From the NCBI GenBank assembly GCA_011503125.2, contig WWBZ02000001.1, forward strand, positions 5,890,001 to 5,954,000: a stretch of 64,000 nucleotides of DNA, given 5' to 3'. Shown in pieces: positions 42,375-54,959 of this stretch. The first letter of the stretch is position 1; the number at the start of each line of letters is the position of its first letter. The stretch comes from Botryosphaeria dothidea. Taxonomy: Eukaryota > Ascomycota > Dothideomycetes > Botryosphaeriales > Botryosphaeriaceae. The position numbers and the translations under genes are program-made. Below the pieces are notes generated by a model. It was not told the DNA's origin. It did not search any database and was given only the letters and a program-made list of their open reading frames with translations.

Positions 42375-42748
42375 TTAAGCAGCAGCAGCATCGCCGGCAG
42401 CAGCGTCATCAGCAGGAGCAGCAGCGTCATCAGCAGGAGCAGCAGCGTCTTCAGCAGGAGCGGCCGCGGCCTCAGCCGGGGCGTCGGTGGGGCCGCCCTC
42501 GGCGGGGGCGGCAGAGGCGTCCTCGGCGGTCATGGCATTGCCGGGTTGGCCGGTGTTCTTGTAGGGGACGATGGTGTCGCCGTTGCTCATGACGGGGGCG
42601 GTGTCGCCGGGGTTGGCGCCGGGGTTGGCTGTCATGAAATGTTAACTTAACTCAGAGTGGTCGTGCTTTCTGAAGGGGACGTACCGAGAGGAGCGGCGGC
42701 GGCGAAGGTGACGAGGGCGAAGAAAACGGCGGCGATGGAGAACTTCAT
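42375..42748 (-). CDS. Small secreted Ala/Pro/Asp-rich repeat protein
   Basis: 105 aa, two exons: 42748-42685 and 42628-42375, with a 56-nt intron (GTACGT...TGACAG). The signal peptide 'MKFSIAAVFFALVTFAAAAPL' is split here as a 19-20-residue leader ending near Ala-Ala-Pro. The mature part starts 'ANPGANPGDTAPVMSNGD' and ends in a low-complexity acidic tail of repeated 'DAAAPAD' units. It has no cysteines, so it is not a typical disulfide-rich effector. Acidic Ala/Pro repeats suggest a cell-wall or extracellular matrix protein. No family was recognised. The GC-rich antisense strand carries a long Ser/Gly-rich open frame that is a shadow of the repeat. Confidence 0.75.
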
Positions 42749-45355
42749 TGTGATTGTGGGTTTGGTCGTGTCTCGTTGATTACGGAGTACGGATTAAATA
42801 AAAGTGAATTGTTGTTCAGACAGCGAGTCGGCCGGCGACAAAAGGAATGTCTTGAGCTTGGCAGATAGAGGGTGAGAAGGAAATAAAGAGTGCTTGGAAT
42901 TTTGGAGAGCAGAATGGATTAAGTGGCAGCTGAACGGTGCTGGGCTTTTTGAAAGGGCGAGTGTGATGGCCAGATTAGAGTGTTGGCAGCATGACAGGCC
43001 GAATGCGGGCATGAGACAGGTACAGTGTGGGAGAGCATCCTGAAACTGGCAAAGCTGGGGGCCTGCTGCCCGGACCGCGCTCTCTCCGCTCCCCGCATAA
43101 CGGCGATCGCAGGAATTTTCCTCACCGGTGGGGCCTGTGAGCTTATCTTGGCTGTGGCTTGGCTGGCTTTCCTCGACAATCTAACGCAGTCAAGAGATTA
43201 CTTGGGTGGAGGTACGCGTCAATGATGAGCGGGTTTGGGCACTGTGCGGCAGCGCTAAGCTCGTCGTAACTGCATCAAGTCGCGAACATGGCCAATCGGG
43301 AATTTCTTCTCTGGCAACTATTTTCAAATAATGATGGCTTTTCAAATCCCGTGAAGCGACGTGGTTGGATGGATGTGCGGGTTGTGATTGGTCGTCGGGT
43401 AGGTGCAACGCTGCTCGCCAACGCTCGATGGAAGCCCGGAATCTTCCAACGGTCGTCGCTTCCATTTTGCTGCACACTGCGACCGCATGAAAAATAGTGC
43501 AACTGCTGGCGGAGTGCCTGAGGAATTGGGATGACAGCAGGACGTACCCTGATGCAGCATAGCGAGTCCAGACGCCGAGATGATGACTCTGTTCGTTAAA
43601 GCGCCCACGGCTGGTGCAGCAGTGGCCGACGGATGCCTGACTGCGCCGATTGCAGCAACACTCCTGCGCCGGCGACACCCGTTGCGATGCGGTGAGGCCT
43701 TTCGCACTCGTTGCTTGCTGCTGCGGCAAGCCCGGCGGGCCAACAGCCAACCGTCCTCATCTGCTACGCGCCTGCTGAAGCGACGTTCGAGACTGAGTAA
43801 TGGCCCCAGCCGCTGCCGCCGCCACAGCCTTCAGCCCAGCCTTAGCCTAGCGCCGGCCCAGCCTCAGCCTTGCTGTGCCCTTCGCTGCCAGCGACTCCAT
43901 GTGCGGCCTGAATGAGGCATCACAGACAGTGCGCGTCGCAGCCTTCTGCGATCGCCAACTCTGCTGCTCTTGCGTGATGCCGATCAATGACAACAAAGCC
44001 GGAAGCGGCACGAAGCGAGCAAGAGACCCAGATTTCCAATGACGCGTGCGGACGAAGGCCGCATGCTCAGCAGTCTCATCCTCAGCAAGCGACGTGGAAG
44101 CGCCCTTTCGCCCTCAGTACGCAGCTTGTGGCTGACGCGCCAATACGAGAAATTCGGCCATGACTTCACCTCCCGTCCATGTCCGACGGGACGCCTGAAG
44201 CCACAGCCTCTCCCTTCCAGTCCCGGCATGCTCCTTGCCACATCCTTCACTATTTGGGTTTGCTGCTGCAACACAAGCCTCAGGCCGTACAAGCATCAAT
44301 TCAAGCTTAAACTCACCCAACGACATCCCAGCCGCTGGCTTCCCACTGCAACACCACTCTTTCATCCTACGTGACAGAGCCGCACCACGTCCTGATCAAC
44401 ATCAAATGCCATGTCAATCTCGAATTGCTCGAAAAGAAAAATGATCGCCATGCATTCCCTTCGCTTAGACAACGTCAGAATATCTTCAGACGATTAATTA
44501 GGTCAATTGGTACTTAATCCTGTTCGCTATAGATTTTTGCTCCGCGCGCGTAGATCTTCAACGCTGGCTTCGGATAGATCGAGCTCGATCGCTGCCGACG
44601 GTAACAATAGCAGCGCCGTGTTCGTAAAGCGAGATTCCTCCGCGTCGTCTCCACGAGCGCGGCCATCGGCGCCTCCAACCTTCCCATACGCCCTTCCATC
44701 TCAAGCCACGGTTCTTCAAGCATCCCCAGAGCACTGCGCATCTGCTCAAGTTGATCTTCGTAATTTGTAAGCGGTTCGTTCCGCTTAGTCAGCCGGTCGT
44801 CCCCCGCAACAACAAGATAGTCATGTCAGTCACTTCGTAGGTCGGGTACGGTAGTCATGCGAGCCCTGCGTTCCCTAGTCGGGTTGCCAGTCCAGAGAGC
44901 GTGGTAGTCAATTTGTTGGGCTGGGAAACGCCCAGCGCGTCACGACACGCCAACGACAACGTATGTATCCGCCCCCGTCATCTTTGTCCGCCGAAATTGC
45001 TAGGTCGAGGGAGCCGAATCCGCATCTGTTTCTCGATGATTCTTGCTCTGATTTTGGTGATATATGTTGTTGCTTAGCGATGATCTCGAGTAGCATCCTG
45101 ACATATGTTTACGTCCTGACGATCGCTTTAGCTCACCATGGTCTCAAGCATGCACGAATGACATTCTGCGAGGTACTTGGAAGTGATTGGTGGTGAACGC
45201 GCCTCGCACATCGACTGGTCTTGGCGGCTGACACGTCATATCTTTGTACGACGTAGGCTCCATGAAATTTTTTCACAATCGTTGCAGCAGCAGAGATCGT
45301 CAATCCGAGCACCATGATGCGGCAACTGGGTTGTACATGACCGCATCTTTCAACT
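42749..45355. other. Long intergenic region (2.6 kb), no convincing gene
   Basis: Several short GC-rich open frames on both strands (for example 43190-43750 and 43984-44374) lack family features and lie in low-complexity sequence such as CAGCC-rich repeats near 43830-43880. The first 150 bases should hold the promoter of the secreted-protein gene. Confidence 0.35.
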
Positions 45356-48300
45356 ATGTCCTTGCCGAAGGACCACCAAGCTAACTTAGCTAAGCAACCT
45401 CACCAGGCGACGGGGTTAGCCTCCAGCCTTATCCGGCCTGACACGGTATACAGGCTGCGAGGAGTGCCAGAGAGATTCCAACGCACCGATATTCCAGGTC
45501 TTCTGAGAAAAGCTTTCGGCGAAAATGATGGATTTCCAGTCAAAGTCGGCTCGCTGGCGCAGAGCCCGTACCGGGTCGATGAGAAGATTGCAACTGTGAC
45601 ACTGCCAGAAGCAAGCAGAGTCCTGCGAACAATCAGCACAAGCGATGACAACAAGCAAGAGTGGTCTCTGGACTTGGATCTGTGTGATGGAGGCATTGTT
45701 GGCTTGCGTCTAGACGTACATTTCCATGGCTTCACCCCGCTACACGACGCAGAAGATGATGCATGTACAAGAGAGTGAGTAGTCATTGTTCATTCCCCAA
45801 AACGCTCTTCCACAAGGGTACGGACTCAGCAGTCTCGTACTCTATGATTTTTCTGTAGCCCTTGTGCACGTTTCCATATAGTGAAACGCCTCAGCTTCCC
45901 CGGGAATTATTTATGTCGAGTTTCTACTAACAAAAAGACCAGCATTGTAGCCATCCCAGGACTAAATGGCCATGCCTTCGGATGCTTCAAGCAGCGGGAG
46001 GCCCCTGGATGTGGCTCCGAGATGGGCTGCCAAAGGATCCACTGAATTCCAGGATCTTTACCTACGGCTAAAACACACAGTTACAAAGGAATTTATCCAT
46101 TCAAAACCTCACTGATGTTGGCTTAACTCTTCGCACCGCTTTGAACGACATCGTGCAGACAAGAGACGTAAGTTCTCACATGCGACGGCGGGCATCACTT
46201 CATGAAGTTACATCTCTTATCCAGGAGAGGTTGAAATATTCGCCCAGAAGCAATTTCATGAAAAAGTTGGAAAATTTAACACGCGGGATATGCAGGTTAC
46301 TTCTCGTCCAAGACCTCTTTCATTCGTAGGGCATAGCCTGGGGGGCTTGGTGATTAAAGAGGTCGGTGATATCCTCCTTCAGTACCCTCCTTCTATTCCG
46401 CCATGCCAATGTGAGGCCTTGAAATCATTCGCTCACCCTGATAAACAGGCATTTGTGCAAATGACGGACTCCAGGTACGCCAAGATTTTGGAAGCCACAG
46501 ATGGCTGTCTCTTCTTCGGCGTCCCGAATCTTGGCATAGCGACAGAATCTTTGGTACCAATGGTTGGTGATTAGCCCAACCGTAGCTCCCTTGAGACTCT
46601 GGGGAGGAACTCTGCATTATTGCGGGGCCAACAAGAGCAGTTCTTGGCGATCTTCAGGTCAAGGGCAGTCCAGATTTTGGGATTTTTCGAGACAAAGCTG
46701 TCTCGTACTCCACGCGACGTAAATGCGTAATTCGGCCAGGGCGCAGATTTATTACTGATACGTGACTCAGGTTAATTGACTGTGGAAAATGCAAGGTCCC
46801 GAAGCCTTGCTAGTGGATTTCGCCTCAGCCACCGTTGGGAGTAGCCAATATCACCCGACTGATCGGGACCACTCTGATATGGTCAAGTTCAACAACGCAG
46901 ATGATTCAAATTACCAGGCTGTTCTTAGTTATATGAAACAGCCAAAGGATGGCTCGACCTCACCAATGCGAGGTATGATGCATTATGCCCCCTGCCCTGG
47001 ACAGCGCTTACACCGTCGAGAAGCAAGCAACCTAGGACCACTCTCCGAGGATGACAAGAGTAAGTTCTATCGGCGCTGACGCACATTATGAGATATCGCG
47101 CTGATAAAATCTCAAGAATGCCTATCATCATTGGCCTTTTCCGACCAAGACTGGCAAAAAGATGGGATTATAAGCGCAGATGGTACCTGCGATTGGATCT
47201 TCTCGCACGAAACTTTCAAAGATTGGATCGCGGACCCAAGGCAAATCCTTTGCATCCGCGGAAATCCAGGAACCGGAAAGTCCACAATGATGAAAGACAT
47301 CTTTCAGTCTTTGGATGAAGAAAGACCCGAGGGGCAGACGTTGGCGACATTCTTCTTCAATGGCAGAGGAAAAGAGTCCTTGGCAACACTTCTCTCCTTA
47401 TACCGGGCTTTACTCAACCAGATTCTGCCACAGGTACCGGGACATCTTTCAAAGCTAAAGTCAATATTCAAAGCGTATGAGGCAGCTCAGAGAGGGTCCT
47501 GGGAGTGGTCTGTGGACGAGCTTCGTCGCCATTTTGCGAAAGTGGTCCCAGAAATCTCGGCGAAGCGTGATATCTACATTCTCGTGGACGCACTTGACAA
47601 GTCTGGGGAAGGAAACGCTCGTGAGCTTATTGAGCAGTTTCAAGAGACTTTGGCCGCTGTCAACGAAGCTCATGGTATCCTGTAAATCTGTTTCTCCTGC
47701 AGGCATTACCCAATCATTGGTTTGAAGAACGGGATGACTATTACCATGGAAACTGAGAACCAGAAAGACATTGAACTGTTCGTTAAGAAGCGCTTAAAGC
47801 CTTTCGAAGGTGAAGCAAGCGTCGTCGAGCAAGCAATCTTGCAGAAAGCCGAGGGTGTTTTCCAATGGGCAAATTCCGTTGTGGATCAAGCCTTAGACCT
47901 CCAAATCGAAGGGAAAAAAGTGGAAAACATCCTTCTGAGAATTCAGGGTATTTCTAAGCAACTCCAAGAACTCTACAGGAGCCTGTTGTTTGGGTGCGAC
48001 CAAGACGATGGACAGGAGAGCCGGAAAAAGGCTCTGGAGCTTTTCCAGTGGATTTTCTTCGCGATCGAACCATTTACCTTCACGCAAGTCCGATGTGTTC
48101 TTGATATCGACGATGAAATGAAGGATAACCCTGTAAAGGAATATTTGGAAGGTGTGCGATCCATTGGAGATGAGGATTGTGTCAGATAGGCCGTCCGAAG
48201 CCTTTCAAAAGGACTAGTAGAGTTCCGTTTGCAAGAGCATTGCGATTATGTTGAGGATGTGTATACTCTACACTCAATACATCAAACCGTTCGGGAATAT

Positions 48301-49838
48301 CTTCTGGAATCAGGCCTACAGGAGCTGCAGGACTCTACCGTCGGAGGTCCTCTCGCAGGCCCCCATTACCAGATATTCAGGACGAGCGTCAAATTTCTCT
48401 TTATGAAAGAGGCTTTGACGGAATCGCTAGTTGGAGAGCAGGATCTAGGTCATCTTTTTCGTTACTCCTTGATGTGCCTGGGCTATCATTTCTATAGGAC
48501 AGATCCGAAGGAAGTCGATCCAGAGGAGCTGCTTGATCTGTTTCAATGGCCATTGAAATCTCAAATACCCTCAGATCGGGTGCAACACATTTCGAAAATT
48601 ATCGAGAATGACCCCTTTCACGAGTACGTACGGGTTTCATTTCCTATTCATGAAGACTCTGAGTGTCTCTTCGACTGGCCATGTAACAGCGGTTCGACTG
48701 TGCTGCACTTCGCTGCGTTCGTCGGAAACACCAGCATCCTGGAATCGGCGATCAGACGCGACAATGGTTACAACCTTCATGCTGAGGACGATATGGAGTG
48801 GACACCTTTGTCGATAGCTGTCGGGCAAGCGCACGAAGAGTTCGCGGTTCGGATCCTCTCGCACAATCAGGACTTCGAAATCAAGGCAATTGATTTTTAC
48901 GATGAACACAATGGACTGACCACCATTACACACGAAGCCGCTAGATGTGGACTCAACAGAGTGCTCGAGAAACTTCTCGAAGTTGGAGTGGATGTGGATG
49001 GTCTCGAGGAACTCTGGCCAAGTCCTCTCTGTTTTGGGCTGTCGCCAAGGGACATTTGGAGACGTGCCGAATACTCCTGAATCATCAAGCAAATCCAGAA
49101 ATCTCGTTACGTATCTACGGCACACCCCTTTCAGTCGCAATTCGAGAGCGTAAGAAAGAATTAAGTTGTTTATTGGTCCAGAATTGCGATGAACAACCGA
49201 GTCGTTCGCTAGCCTCTACAAGAGCCGATGTGTACAACGCACTCTGGCCGACGGGCTCATACAGAGACGAAGACGGACCGGAAGATGAATACCAGTACGC
49301 AGATGAAATCTTCAGAGGGATCTCGGATAAAGAACACGGAGACTTTATCAAGGAAGTTCTCGGTCCTACAAGTACGCCTCTTCACGATGCTTGCGCGCGT
49401 GGAAACACCAAGGTTGCCTCTTTCCTCATCAGGAAGGCCGGATTCGATGTCAATCGTGAGGACGACGAAGGGAGGACCCCGCTTTTCCTAGCAGTTCAAG
49501 AAAAGCAACACGATATGATAGGTTGGCTGTTTCAGAATAATCAGGTACGTTATCTGTCCAAGTATGACTGGTCACAGCTGCCAGAAAATACTGCGGTTAA
49601 AGATACATACCGACAAGTAGTGGAAATGTGTTGGTGTGGTACGCTTTGCCTTCCGTCGTTGCAGCCACAAGAAGACCCAAATATTGAATACAGACAATGG
49701 GCACTCCAAGCTTTCGAGGATTCACAATACTGCATAGAACTCGGGGTAGAGTGGAACCCTTTCTCTTTCCTTCCGGCTATGTTTGACAACTACGAGGAAA
49801 GTAATGCGAAAAGAAGGAGGATAGATAGCGGTGGGTAG
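45356..49838 (+). pseudogene. Lipase-NACHT-ankyrin NLR gene with many lesions
   Basis: Large NOD-like receptor relic. In order: an N-terminal block ('RPDTVYRLRGVPERFQRTDI'), a lipase/alpha-beta-hydrolase domain ('SIVAIPGLNGHAFGCFK' ... 'FVGHSLGGLVIKEV' with the GHSLGG nucleophile elbow), 'NHSDMVKF'-type linker ('RDHSDMVKFNNADDSNYQAV'), NACHT with Walker A 'GNPGTGKSTMM' and Walker B 'IYILVDALDKSGEG', a helical region, and ankyrin-like repeats ('STPLHDACARGNTKVASFLI'). Lesions are a frame change near 46005, TAA at 46069-46071, TAG at 46572-46574 where Gln is expected, TAA at 47683-47685, TAG at 48187-48189 and a frame change near 49020. The NACHT ATP site is well preserved. Such lipase (SesB-like) NLRs act in fungal allorecognition and cell death. 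No full product is expected from this copy. Confidence 0.82.
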
Positions 49839-52154
49839 ATGTAGGTTAGGGTATCGCATCCTCCTGCATCAATCTAGCGCTTCCGCCGCCTCCGTCACAG
49901 TCTTTGTATTGCTGCGCCTCTACTACGCTCCACCTGATGACCGTTAACCAGGATACAGTCAGCGTCATTTGCCTTGTCGAAGCCAAAGTCTCCGCACGCC
50001 GAATTCCACGGGGCAAGAAGCAGGCCGGGGCCGACGATGTAGATAGTCAGCCGCACCCAATCATCCTTTGACAGATCTCAGACCTACTTCTGAGGTAGAC
50101 GCGCGAACTAGACCAAAAGTATGAAGGCAAGACGAGCACAGAATACATGTCATTTAGTTGTGAGCAACACGCAACATGTATGCGACACTTCGTTAAGTGC
50201 ATCTTATATGTCACTATCTTTTTTCCATACAAAATTACTAGCAGAAAAGATATTGATGTTCAGATTATAAACTGCTACCTTCTAGCTGTTGAAGTTATCC
50301 TCACGTGTTAAGCCTATATGCCTTGGTATTGAATTCTCTTTGCTGACCACAACCGTAATTTGGCCCCTCATTACCGTCTTTTACGCTCTCCACGCCCCTA
50401 TATACGCGTATACCATCCACAGAGTCCGTGTTATCGCTCAAGTAGACGGTATTGGTATTGCCAATGCTACTAGGAACGTCTTCGTCGTCCTCGCATTTCA
50501 GTGCCTCGTGTGCAGCACGCGCGTAGTCTCAACCACTGAACGCACACCCGCCCTACGCTTCTTCAATGATTTTTTCCATAGGTCCTCATCGAGCACCATA
50601 TTGTCTCTGACCTTCGCAGAAGGCTTGTTGCTACGCTTAGACGTTTCAATCTTCGTGGACTCGGCGGTGCGAAGACCGGCGCAAGAACTAATGCGAACCC
50701 TTGTACGAGGGCTGTTGCTGTTGGTCGCACGCCACTGCAGAGATTGAAGCATCGAAAATATCCTGAGGAACAGAAGTACCCTTCTCATGGCTATTTTTGG
50801 CTTGGGAGTAAATATTTATCTTCCTCGCAGTGTCAGAGTCCTTTGTAGAGGAAGCCCTTGCTCACCGTCAAAACTGGCTCAGGGTCACTCTCAAGGTCAC
50901 TCGCAGAATCGCTTGCGGCGCCGTCTCTGTAGTTCTCGGTGTCGTCGGCTTGAGTGGTGCCACCGTCGTCATTATCGTCTTATTGTTGTCTGTGCCTCCG
51001 CTAAACCAAGGCTGAAGTCTTAGTGGCTGCCCTGCCACGCCACTACCCGCGAGTAGAAGCTCAATTGCTGGCATGTTCGTGAGAGACCCCAAGGATCGAG
51101 TACAGTGAGACGAAAGATGGAGGCCGCAGAGCTGACACGAGTCGCGACAGAGACGCGTGCAGGAACAAAATTTCGCCGGCCCTGGCTCCTCTTCACCCTG
51201 CTACCCCACCCTCGCAACTTACTGCCGCCCACTTGACGACACCGTCCTTACTTTTTTCCTTGCTTTAGGATTCATGCTCTTTCCGATGAGAACACCTATT
51301 GCTATTCGCCAACATGAATTTTCTGGCCAACTGATCACTTGCTCTCGGGTAAATGCTTGATCGGTCCCTCCAACGCGGCAAGGACTCCTGGGCCTTGAGA
51401 TGAGATTTGGTAAGAAAGTGGACGACTGATTGGCGCTCATCCAATATTGCTGTCTTGGGGGTGCAGATCCGCAAAATAGCCCCATTCAACCATCTCTGGC
51501 AGTGAAGTTCCACACTACGCAAAGCGGATACCCTCACGCTTTTGAACCGCGATTCAATATCTCCCTACTACTTTGCAGCCCTTTCGTGCTCGTTTTGGGC
51601 CGTGGATAAAGAAGCTCGATAATGCTGCGACTCGCCAAGCTCGGCAACAAGTATCGGCAACTTTCGGCGTCTGTTTGGTGGGACGCTTTGTAAGCCCTCA
51701 TGAGGCTCCACAAAATTTTTAACCACGCGTTTGCAACGCCCCAAGCAGAAGTTCTGCCGCTTCTCAGGATCTGCTTACCAAGCTTATTGCCTCTTGCAGC
51801 CTCGCGTACACGTTTTGCGGGTATCATGCCCTTCCACGCCATTCCACAACACCTGTTGGTCGCCGTTAACTCGGCCTTGTCAGGCTTGGATGTGATGTCG
51901 CCCAAGAATTTCAGTCTGACTTGTAGGGCAACTCGGCAGTGGCGGTGTACGGGCTCCATCCAAACCCTGCCCAAGCTCCAGCGCTATTGCGTCTCCTGAA
52001 GCAATGGTCTGATAGCTTTATTTCCGGATTTATCAGCAACCGCAGAGTCCATCTTCATGCTATATAAATCATGCCCCAGGCGGCAACATGCACATAACTC
52101 GCTCTTCAGTTTTGGATCTCTTCACTGTGTGCGACCACTAGCAAGACCAAAATC
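49839..52154. other. Long intergenic region (2.3 kb), no convincing gene
   Basis: Open frames at 50289-50747 and 51534-51974 show no family signature. The last 110 bases contain CTATATAAATC near 52060 and the leader of the OYE gene. Confidence 0.35.
52060..52069 (+). promoter_or_regulatory. TATA box of the OYE-family gene
   Basis: TATATAAATC about 90 bases upstream of the ATG at 52155; position is approximate to within a base or two. Confidence 0.5.
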
Positions 52155-53455
52155 ATGACTACAGAATTCATCAATAAACCCGCGCCGGGGGTAAGCACCT
52201 ACCCAACTCAACTCTACATCTCTAACACCACACACCGCAGGTCGACTACTTCACGCCCTACCAAGAAGTCCCCGCCGGCAGCGCCGCGCATCCACAACCC
52301 GACGGCAAGCCCATCCCCAAGCTCTTCCAACCCCTCAAGATCCGCGGCATGCGCATCCAAAACCGCATCATGCTCTCCCCGCTGTGCCAGTACTCGTCCC
52401 GCGACGGCCACATCGCCGCCTGGCACGACGCGCACCTCGGCGGCATCATCTCGCGCGGGCCCGGCCTCTCCATCGCCGAGGCCACCGGCGTCCTGCCCGA
52501 AGGCCGCATCACGCCGCACTGCCCGGGCCTGTGGGACGACGCGCACATCGCGCCGTGGAAGCGCGTCACGGACTTCGCGCACACGCAGCACCAGCGAATC
52601 GGCATCCAGCTCGCGCACGCGGGGCGCAAGGCCAGCACCGTCGCGCCGTGGCTGTCGTTCGCGGCCGTAGCGCCGGCGAGTGAGGGCGGGTGGGCGGAGA
52701 GCGTCAAAGCCCCCAGCGCGCTCGCGTACGACGAGCACCACGCGGTGCCGAGGGCGATGACGACGGCCGACATCGCGGAGGTCAGGGCGGCGTTCGCGAG
52801 CGCGGCGCGGCGCGCGGTCGCGGCGGGCTTCGACTTCGTCGAGATCCACGGCGCGCACGGCTACTTGCTGCACCAGTTCCTGTCGCCCGTGTCGAACCGC
52901 CGCGGCGACGAGTACGGCGGGAGCTTCGAGAACCGGACGCGGCTGACGCTCGAGGTCGTCGAGGGCGTGCGCGCGGCCATTCCGAGCGACATGCCGCTGT
53001 TCGTGCGCGTCTCGGCGACGGATTGGCTCGAGGAGGTCGAGGGGTTCGGCCCGGAGAAGTCGTGGACGGTGCCGGATACGGTGAGGCTGGCGGAGCTGCT
53101 GGCGGAGCGCGGCGTCGATGTGCTGGATGTGTCGTCAGCGGGCTCGCATCCGAAGCAGAAGATCAAGGGTGGTCCCGCGCATCAGGCGCCGTTCGCGAAG
53201 GCGGTGAAGGAGAAGCTCGGGGATAAGCTGCTCGTGGCGACGGTTGGGACTATCACCGATGGCAAGATGGCCAATCAGCTCTTGGAGGATGGCCTGGATA
53301 TTGCGGCGGCGGGCCGTTTGTTCCAGAAGAATCCGGGCTTAGTGTGGGCGTGGGCGGACGACTTGGATGTTGTGATCAAGAATGCTAACCAGATTGGCTG
53401 GGGCTTTGCTGGGAGGGGGAAGAAGATTACCGCCTTCTTGACGGGCGATAAGTAG
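52155..53455 (+). CDS. NADH:flavin oxidoreductase, Old Yellow Enzyme family (YqjM-like)
   Basis: 416 aa, two exons: 52155-52190 and 52241-53455, with a 50-nt intron (GTAAGC...CCGCAG). FMN-dependent ene-reductase of a TIM-barrel fold that reduces activated C=C bonds with NAD(P)H. Family features are 'NRIMLSPLCQYSSRDG' (the Cys typical of the thermophilic-like, YqjM class), 'IQLAHAGRKAS', 'FVEIHGAHGYLLHQFLSP' with the His pair that binds the substrate carbonyl, 'NRRGDEYGGSFENRTR' and 'AAGRLFQKNPGLVW'. Very GC-rich coding sequence produces long open frames in the other five frames. The physiological substrate is unknown. It stands alone, with no partner gene adjacent. Confidence 0.92.
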
Positions 53456-54006
53456 AATGCATAAAGTATTACTACAAAGTCAAACCATCGTCAAGCGCTG
53501 AATACCTTGCAAGCCCATCCTTCCACAGGCTTTTCCACCTATCCGTCTACGGCATCTTCTATATTGCTTAACTAGCCCCTCTAGACTTGGATTCTAGACA
53601 AAATTTTCAAAACGGACTGAGGGATCACTGTTTGGAAACTTCCCATGTCCCGCCGACGAATGTGAATTTTACTACCAAGAAGGCTAGGACGGAGAGGAAT
53701 TTGGGTCCATCCTTCTTGCAATATTTTTCATTTGGAGGCTGCTGTTTGGCATACTTTGGTATCCCATCAAATGAATATCTAATGTGCGTTCGGTGTGGCA
53801 AGTTGGTGACTATAAGTATCCAGCGTCTTCCTTGGATACCTCGCCACTCAGCCAGAACGATTGTGATGTACCTCCTCGCGTTTGTGAGAAAGTACACTCC
53901 AGGTGTCTATACATGATTGGGACAAGTTGCGGAGAGAAAAAAATCCTAATTTCGTAAACATCAGAGATCCTAAAAATATTGACATCACTTGGCTTTCGGG
54001 AATAGT
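53456..54006. other. Convergent intergenic region, no gene seen
   Basis: About 550 bases between two 3' ends. A short frame at 53587-53916 has no family signature. Confidence 0.4.
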
Positions 54007-54959
54007 CTAACGTTCAGTTTCACTGATGAAACCAAGCAACGCCACCAGAACTACAAACTATCAGTCAATGGTCTTTCACGGCGATCAATGGTCCACACTT
54101 ACGCGCAGATGCGGCCAGTATAAAACCGGCGACCGTGAAAACTGTCGAGAGCTCTCCGCCCCTCAAAGCCCAGACCATCGCGACACCGGTTGATATGACC
54201 CCAGGGATGGATCCTGCGAAAGCCACTCGCCAGCCAGACCACGATTCGATGATCTCGAGCGCATGTCGGTGGTCATGTTTGCGGAGTCCAAAAATCCAAT
54301 CGATGTGAACGAAAGACTTCGGGCTCACCCTTCCTGGACGTTGAAAGTTCCAAAGGAATTCTTCGAATGCATCTTGGCCGAGCTCAATCACTTCATGCCG
54401 CCTACTGCGGTCTTTGGTGAACTGTCCAGGCGTTATTTAGCCTGTATAACGGCGGAGTTCTGGCACTTACTCTCACGAGTTGAAACGTGCGAATAGTCTT
54501 CAGGGAGAGGAAACGCCGCAAACCGCCGCACATCTTTTCGTGGTAGGCCTTGTGAAGTTCTCGGAAGAACACTCGATCATTGTGAACGAGCCAGGGCTCG
54601 CGACGCAGCATCTCCTTCATCATCTTTCTTCCGTAATGCTCTGATCTAATTGCTGTCATTTGGTGACCAATGTATCGTCCTCTCCGCGTTCGGCGACAGA
54701 AGACGTTGAGTGAACATCGTGGGTTGTTTGGATCCCAATATGAACTCTCGTCATCTTTCGCCCCGATCGGAGGTACTAGTCCTGGGCTGTGGCTACGGAT
54801 CACTCGCACTACGGGGCTATGAGCTCTTATTCTGGGGGCCGTAGGAGGGTCCACAGGCACTTGAGTGACCACGTGGATATCGAAGGAGCTTCGTGCGGGT
54901 TCACGATGACTGACTGCGCGAGGATCGAAGTCTTGATTGTGTCTTGAAGGATGTGACAT
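54007..54959 (-). CDS. Hypothetical fungal protein with two C-terminal membrane helices
   Basis: Exon 1 runs from 54959 and encodes a polar N-terminus followed by 'NPRCSLNVFCRRTRRGRYIG' and 'EPWLVHNDRVFFRELHKAY', ending 'RTFQLVR'. After an intron near 54480-54412, 'FVHIDWIFGLRKHDHRHALE' and 'WSGWRVAFAGSIPGVISTGVA' follow. A last 52-nt intron (54102-54051) joins 'FILAASA' to 'LLVALLGFISETER', ending at 54007. This arrangement (charged domain, then 'D-W-I-F-G-L', then two membrane helices) is common in unannotated ascomycete proteins. The first intron does not splice in frame with any simple GT...AG choice I tried, so the gene may have a small lesion or an unusual splice. Function unknown. Confidence 0.5.

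Noticed and set aside
42186..42650. Ser/Gly-rich plus-strand protein
   Set aside because: Mirror of the Ala/Asp/Pro repeat of the minus-strand secreted protein, which has a signal peptide and a well-formed intron.
45356..49838. Several separate intact genes (lipase, NACHT, ankyrin)
   Set aside because: The pieces follow the usual domain order in one direction and are separated by single stop codons or frame changes in otherwise continuous homology.
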